IMG/VR virus record: IMGVR_UViG_3300047562_002752
Coordinates: 1 to 35,574 of that record
DNA: 35,574 nt
Direction: 5' to 3' (one strand)
Source of the DNA: a virus
The first letter of the stretch is position 1; each line of letters opens with the position of its first letter. The translations under genes and the position numbers were made by a program. The notes beneath the pieces were generated by a model. That model was not told the DNA's origin. It ran no database searches and was given only the letters and a program-made list of their open reading frames with translations. Shown one piece after another: positions 32,590-35,574 of this stretch.

Positions 32590-32696
32590 TATACTTTCTC
32601 ATCATTTCTGCTGCTGTTGCTTGGGCATGTATTGCGTTGTTCTCACCTTGGTTCAATCATTTAGATAACATCGAAAACCATGGAAAAAAGCGATAA
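32586..32696 (+). CDS. 36-aa membrane micro-protein
   Basis: It overlaps the preceding stop as ATGA. One membrane helix (residues about 2-20, IYFLIISAAVAWACIALFS) is followed by a short polar tail ending HGKKR. The basic tail suggests a cytoplasmic C-terminus. It overlaps the next gene by 17 bp. Confidence 0.5.
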   Translation: MIYFLIISAAVAWACIALFSPWFNHLDNIENHGKKR

Positions 32697-32820
32697 GGAT
32701 AAGTTATACATCGTATTATTTTTACTAATACTCTTCCTACTTGACATGGCGGTGATAGGTGGGTTATTATTACATGGTAAAGCAAACTTCCCTGAGCTGC
32801 TCAAGCATTTAAAAGCATGA
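32680..32820 (+). CDS. 46-aa membrane micro-protein
   Basis: A charged start (MEKSDKDK) is followed by one membrane helix (residues about 9-31, LYIVLFLLILFLLDMAVIGG) and a short amphipathic tail (FPELLKHLKA). It overlaps the previous gene by 17 bp and the next by 4 bp. Paired with the preceding micro-protein of probably opposite orientation; function unknown. Confidence 0.5.
   Translation: MEKSDKDKLYIVLFLLILFLLDMAVIGGLLLHGKANFPELLKHLKA
32741..32770 (+). promoter_or_regulatory. Possible sigma70-type promoter inside a micro-protein gene
   Basis: TTGACA at 32741-32746 and TATTAT at 32765-32770, spacer 18 bp, ahead of the gene at 32817. The -10 is imperfect. Confidence 0.4.
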
Positions 32821-33032
32821 GAAAGGTCGTTGTAAAACCTAAGAGTAGCAAGGCAAAGAATCGTCTTGCTAACACAATGGAAGGCAATCCTGTCTGCATT
32901 GTAGAGCAGGATACTGGAGGAGAATTGTTTCTCGCTAGTGAGAATCGTAAATACTTCTTCTGGGTAAGCACACGCACTGGCACTAATCGTTTCGGTGACA
33001 AATCTGATTCACACTGGGAGGTGATTGAATGA
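32817..33032 (+). CDS. 71-aa hypothetical protein
   Basis: A basic N-terminus (MRKVVVKPKSSKAKNRL) is followed by a beta-rich body (GNPVCIVEQDTGGELFLAS, RKYFFWVSTRTG). It looks like a small beta-barrel-type domain, possibly nucleic-acid binding, which is inference from charge only. It is coupled to both neighbours by 4-bp ATGA overlaps. Confidence 0.6.
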   Translation: MRKVVVKPKSSKAKNRLANTMEGNPVCIVEQDTGGELFLASENRKYFFWVSTRTGTNRFGDKSDSHWEVIE

Positions 33033-33262
33033 CTGAAGAGCAACAACTATATGATATTGTAGCAGACTGGTGGGATGAAGTATTCTGTAATAATCCAGCA
33101 CCAGTAGATCGTGATGGTGAGTATCTTGATAAGAATCCTACTATTATTGATCTCGTCAATGCTATCATGGAGTGGAGAAATCGAGATGAGTATGTAGAAG
33201 ATCCCTGGAATCTACGCCCACGTCAACCTATGCAACCAGTATGGAAAGAGCCAAATTTGTGA
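33029..33262 (+). CDS. 77-aa acidic hypothetical protein
   Basis: Acidic and Trp-rich: LYDIVADWWDEVFCNNPAP, IDLVNAIMEWRNRDEY, then a Pro-rich tail (RPRQPMQPVWKEPNL). The ATG overlaps the previous stop (ATGA). The tail overlaps the next gene by 22 bp. Family not recognised. Confidence 0.6.
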   Translation: MTEEQQLYDIVADWWDEVFCNNPAPVDRDGEYLDKNPTIIDLVNAIMEWRNRDEYVEDPWNLRPRQPMQPVWKEPNL

Positions 33263-33420
33263 CAATCTCACGAGTCATTGACCCCAAGACTCGTATTCAT
33301 TACCTAGATGCCATTGACATTAACGGATATCATTGGACTGCCGAAATGTCACCACACGAAGAGCAATGGATGTGCTATACTGATACCTGGAAGAAAGATC
33401 CCCAACAACCCTATGACTGA
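33241..33420 (+). CDS. 59-aa hypothetical protein
   Basis: It starts at the ATG inside the tail of the previous gene. The product MERAKFVTISRVIDPKTRI continues with YLDAIDINGYHWTAEMS and a Trp-containing end (EQWMCYTDTWKKD). The beta-rich pattern and the ATGA overlap with the next gene make it plausible as a real gene. Function unknown. Confidence 0.5.
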   Translation: MERAKFVTISRVIDPKTRIHYLDAIDINGYHWTAEMSPHEEQWMCYTDTWKKDPQQPYD

Positions 33421-33652
33421 ACAAGATAAGTATGCACTGAAAGAAGTGCTCCAAGGTGCTGGTATTGTTGTTGGTGCATTTGCTGCATTCACGATTGTGA
33501 TGTTTGTAATAGCACAAGTCAGCACAGGTGGTGAACCTCTCAAAGCATCATTTGAAGTGGTTGACAAGTACAAAGAGTGTGATGTAGTCAGATATGCACC
33601 ACATCAAGTTGCTGAATACAAGTATTTCCTGTATTGTGAGAAAAACAAATGA
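33413..33652 (+). CDS. 79-aa membrane protein
   Basis: The ATG at 33413 overlaps the previous stop as ATGA and is preferred over an upstream start at 33308. One membrane helix (residues about 12-33, AGIVVGAFAAFTIVMFVIAQ) is followed by a periplasmic-type domain of about 45 residues with two cysteines (YKECDVVRYAPHQVAEYKYF, LYCEKNK). The ending resembles a small cyanophage protein type that I recall with CxVxxY...YKYFLxC. Orientation N-in is likely. Confidence 0.65.
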   Translation: MTEQDKYALKEVLQGAGIVVGAFAAFTIVMFVIAQVSTGGEPLKASFEVVDKYKECDVVRYAPHQVAEYKYFLYCEKNK

Positions 33653-33798
33653 CTAACTGGCCCTACAATCATAGACATACATCTGAACTATGGGATATTG
33701 CTGCTGAGATTCTCTCAGAATTATCCCGTAGAGATGAAGTAACATATCAAGTAAAAGCAACCCCTGAATCTGTAAAAGCAAAGGTAGAATCATTGTGA
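33649..33798 (+). CDS. 49-aa hypothetical protein
   Basis: The ATG overlaps the previous stop (ATGA). A helical, soluble product (HTSELWDIAAEILSELSRRD) with a charged C-terminus (ESVKAKVESL). The stop overlaps the next GTG. Function unknown. Confidence 0.5.
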   Translation: MTNWPYNHRHTSELWDIAAEILSELSRRDEVTYQVKATPESVKAKVESL

Positions 33799-33971
33799 TT
33801 ACATTACTTTCTGCTTGTTTTATTCTGATGGGTTGTGCATCTGATGTGCCAATCATTGTATCAAATAATTCCATTCGATCATATCTTGTCAGACCACACA
33901 AACGAAAGATAGACAAAACTCAATATTCCTGCTATATAGAGGGAGTATTCTACGAATCATGTCCACGATAA
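33795..33971 (+). CDS. 58-aa possible lipoprotein
   Basis: The GTG start overlaps the previous stop (GTGA). The N-terminus MITLLSACFILMGCASD has a lipobox (L-M-G-C14) at the expected distance, which would give a mature lipoprotein of about 45 residues with a basic middle (RPHKRKIDK) and two further cysteines. The signal lacks the usual N-terminal Lys/Arg, which weakens the call. Small lipoproteins of this size serve as outer-membrane spanins (Rz1-like) in other phages; the membrane protein at 33413 could be a partner, but that is speculation. Confidence 0.5.
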   Translation: MITLLSACFILMGCASDVPIIVSNNSIRSYLVRPHKRKIDKTQYSCYIEGVFYESCPR

Positions 33972-33983
33972 ATTTTAAATAAC

Positions 33984-34367
33984 ATGGCAGAAATTATTAA
34001 TTTTAAATCTACACAACATGAAGAAGAATATTATCTAGTATTTGAAGAGCATCTGGCACATTACATGAAAATGCTCTATCGTGTCAAAGAAGAGATGTAT
34101 GGTACTGGTGGTGGTAACTTTTCCAATCTTCCTGGTTCATGCACTCAGCAGGTAGTAGAAGTAACAAACTCATTGCTATATCCTGTTAATAATACATTTA
34201 AAACAAATTATCCTGAATATAAAACTGAAGATGATGAGATGTTTATCCCATATCGTAGTTTTAAGGAAAATGTAAGTGATGCTCTAAATGAAGCACTTGA
34301 TAAACGTAATACTCCATGGGCACATCCTGAGAGTAATTTAAACAATCTTACACTTGGAGACAAGTGA
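33984..34367 (+). CDS. 127-aa hypothetical protein
   Basis: A soluble acidic protein with a helical N-terminus (EEEYYLVFEEHLAHYMKML), a Gly/Asn-rich turn (GTGGGNFSNLPGSCTQQ) and a helical C-terminus (FKENVSDALNEALDK). It begins 12 bp after the previous stop. Its stop overlaps a GTG start. Family not recognised. Confidence 0.65.
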   Translation: MAEIINFKSTQHEEEYYLVFEEHLAHYMKMLYRVKEEMYGTGGGNFSNLPGSCTQQVVEVTNSLLYPVNNTFKTNYPEYKTEDDEMFIPYRSFKENVSDALNEALDKRNTPWAHPESNLNNLTLGDK

Positions 34368-34522
34368 CTTACGAAGTGCAAACATGGGATGACACACACA
34401 AGTGTGTTCGCTATCATAGCGTAGTAGATGCTATTGATTATGAAGATGCCCGTGACTTTATTCGAGGTATGCATCCAGAGCAAAAAGTACTCGCTGTTGT
34501 GAAACGCCATGAAAGAATTTGA
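34364..34522 (+). CDS. 52-aa hypothetical protein
   Basis: GTG start overlapping the previous stop (GTGA). The product VTYEVQTWDDTHKCVRYHS then VVDAIDYEDARDFIRGMHP and QKVLAVVKRHERI has an alternating strand-helix-strand pattern suggestive of a tiny alpha/beta domain. It overlaps the DUF4385 gene by 14 bp. Confidence 0.5.
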   Translation: MTYEVQTWDDTHKCVRYHSVVDAIDYEDARDFIRGMHPEQKVLAVVKRHERI

Positions 34523-34970
34523 TTATGGACTTGATTACAAAGATCTGGATTTTACAGAATCCAACAATCGAAGAAAGTATCGTATTGGCAGAGGGGAGCA
34601 GGGAGTCCTTCTTGTCCGCCCTTATACTGACGATATTTGCAAGCATTGGAGATTTGTAGATGAGGATACGGCTCGCAAATCTTCTGCTACGATATACAAG
34701 ATGTTCTGTAATTATCGAGAGCGAAAAGATTTCATTGGTATGGACATGGCGAGGAAATTCCTTGAGATGGGATTTACTCGTGCGAGGCGATACGCAAACC
34801 ATAGTAGTGGTAGAAAATACGGTAAGAATCGTGAAATTCTCCCACAATGCGAGGATTGGAAAACAAACGAAAAAGCAAAAGCAGCACAGGTCTTCAAAGA
34901 AGTGAGAGACCTTGCTGCTTATGATGCTATATACCAGCAAATGCGTAAGCAATGGAGAAAGAGTGAATGA
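34509..34970 (+). CDS. DUF4385 family protein
   Basis: A 153-residue protein with the hallmarks I know from the DUF4385 family of cyanophages and bacteria: FDYGLDYKDLDF at the start, YRIGRGEQGVLLVRPY, HWRF, the segment DFIGMDMARKFLEMGFTRA and RRYANHSSGRKY. Length matches the family. The function of the family is not established. Its strongly basic helical second half would suit nucleic acid or an acidic partner. The stop overlaps the halogenase-like gene (ATGA). Confidence 0.82.
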   Translation: MKEFDYGLDYKDLDFTESNNRRKYRIGRGEQGVLLVRPYTDDICKHWRFVDEDTARKSSATIYKMFCNYRERKDFIGMDMARKFLEMGFTRARRYANHSSGRKYGKNREILPQCEDWKTNEKAKAAQVFKEVRDLAAYDAIYQQMRKQWRKSE

Positions 34971-35574
34971 AGAAAAGAATTGCAGTTATTGGAAAAGGAA
35001 CTGCTGGAGCACAATCTGTAATTCATTATCTTCGACATATGGACAATTGTGAAGTGCATTGGTATTTTGATGAAAAAATACCAACACAAGCAGTTGGAGA
35101 AGGATCTACATTAACTCTGCCAAGGAATCTTTTTGAAAATATTAATTTGAATTATTTGAATCTTGATAAAATTGATGCTACATTAAAAACGGGAATTTAT
35201 AAATCTGGTTGGGGAAAATCAGGAAAAGAATTTCTTCATTCATTTCCACCTCCCGCAGTTGGTCTCCATTTTAATGCAATATCTCTTCAAAATTATATCT
35301 TTGAAGAAGTTAAAGATTTGGTGACAATACATAATGAAAGCATAAATTCTTTTGATGTTGATGCTGATTATATAATGGATTGTTCTGGTAAACCAGAATC
35401 ATATGAAGACTATGATCAAGCACAGTATATACCAGTAAATTCTGCTTATGTCACCCAATGTTATTGGGATTATCCTAGATTTAATTACAGTTTAACCATT
35501 GCTAGACCATATGGATGGGTTTTTGGCATACCATTGCAAAACAGATGTTCCATTGGTTACTTGTTTAATTCTTC
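34967..35574 (+). CDS. Flavin-dependent tryptophan-halogenase-like protein (3' truncated by window end)
   Basis: The gene runs off the window; 202 residues are visible. The N-terminus has a dinucleotide-binding start (IAVIGKGTAGAQ, residues 5-16). It is followed by AVGEGSTLTLP (42-52), matching the VGEATxP motif of flavin-dependent halogenases. TLKTGIYKSGW places a lysine, K74, where the catalytic Lys of PrnA (K79) falls. The later motif GWVFGIPLQNR (residues 183-193) corresponds to WxWxIP, with Phe replacing the second Trp. The motif comes much earlier than in PrnA, so this is a compact variant. FADH2 from a host reductase would be needed. Many phage members have unknown substrates; activity is not shown by sequence. 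Confidence 0.78.
   Translation, partial: MKKRIAVIGKGTAGAQSVIHYLRHMDNCEVHWYFDEKIPTQAVGEGSTLTLPRNLFENINLNYLNLDKIDATLKTGIYKSGWGKSGKEFLHSFPPPAVGLHFNAISLQNYIFEEVKDLVTIHNESINSFDVDADYIMDCSGKPESYEDYDQAQYIPVNSAYVTQCYWDYPRFNYSLTIARPYGWVFGIPLQNRCSIGYLFNS

Noticed and set aside
33308-33412. Upstream extension of the membrane-protein gene
   Set aside because: It overlaps the 59-residue gene in another frame; ATG 33413 forms the ATGA junction typical of this chain.
33974-33981. TTTAAATA before the gene at 33984 as a late promoter
   Set aside because: It differs from the consensus and ends only 2 bp before the ATG, leaving no room for a leader.
34458-34952. 164-residue minus-strand frame opposite DUF4385
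   Set aside because: The + strand protein has strong family motifs, so the antisense frame is incidental.

Overview
The window reads as part of the genome of a T4-like cyanophage (contractile-tailed myovirus) infecting marine Synechococcus or Prochlorococcus. The evidence is a T4-type hub, a gp5-like OB-fold protein and a beta-helix spike, a very large fibre or appendage protein, several collar-domain fibre proteins, phage tRNAs, and cyanobacteria-specific metabolic genes (a PebS-type bilin reductase and a CP12-like peptide). All supported genes lie on the + strand and are tightly packed, many with 4-bp ATGA/GTGA overlaps. I see no integrase, transposase, CRISPR array or rRNA.

Layout. (1) 1-6514, tail hub and spike: the end of a Ser-rich protein, a gp27-like hub protein, a 70-aa CP12-like peptide, a 976-aa gp5-like OB-fold protein with an Ig-like domain, and a separate 542-aa beta-helix spike. 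(2) 6515-8758, a regulatory, tRNA and pigment island: tandem consensus sigma70-type promoters, small ORFs, tRNA-Ile(UAU), tRNA-Ile(GAU), tRNA-Leu(UAA), a PebS/PcyX-family bilin reductase and tRNA-Thr(UGU). It ends in a promoter placed directly before a strong terminator and then a T4-type late promoter (TATAAATA). (3) 8759-28116, adhesion: a 3947-aa structural protein with internal repeats, two collar-domain proteins, a 1320-aa multi-Ig protein ending in a collar domain, a protein with a fibre-assembly-like segment and a small conserved-looking partner. (4) 28122-35574, accessory region: a 316-aa unknown protein, two probable Fe(II)/2-oxoglutarate dioxygenases, a chain of micro-ORFs (several membrane proteins and one possible lipoprotein), a DUF4385 protein and the 5' part of a flavin-dependent halogenase-like gene cut off by the window end.

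How the parts work together. Regions 1 and 3 build the distal tail: hub, spike and receptor-binding fibres. They are probably expressed late from TATAAATA-like promoters. The tRNA/pigment island and the accessory region instead carry TTGACA-N17/18-TATAAT-like promoters that the host RNA polymerase could read early. PebS would use host ferredoxin and biliverdin. The CP12-like peptide could act on host Calvin-cycle enzymes, yet it sits in the baseplate gene string. The oxygenases and the halogenase-like protein suggest small-molecule or macromolecule modification, with unknown substrates.

All assignments come from reading the sequence and recalling families; no database search was run.
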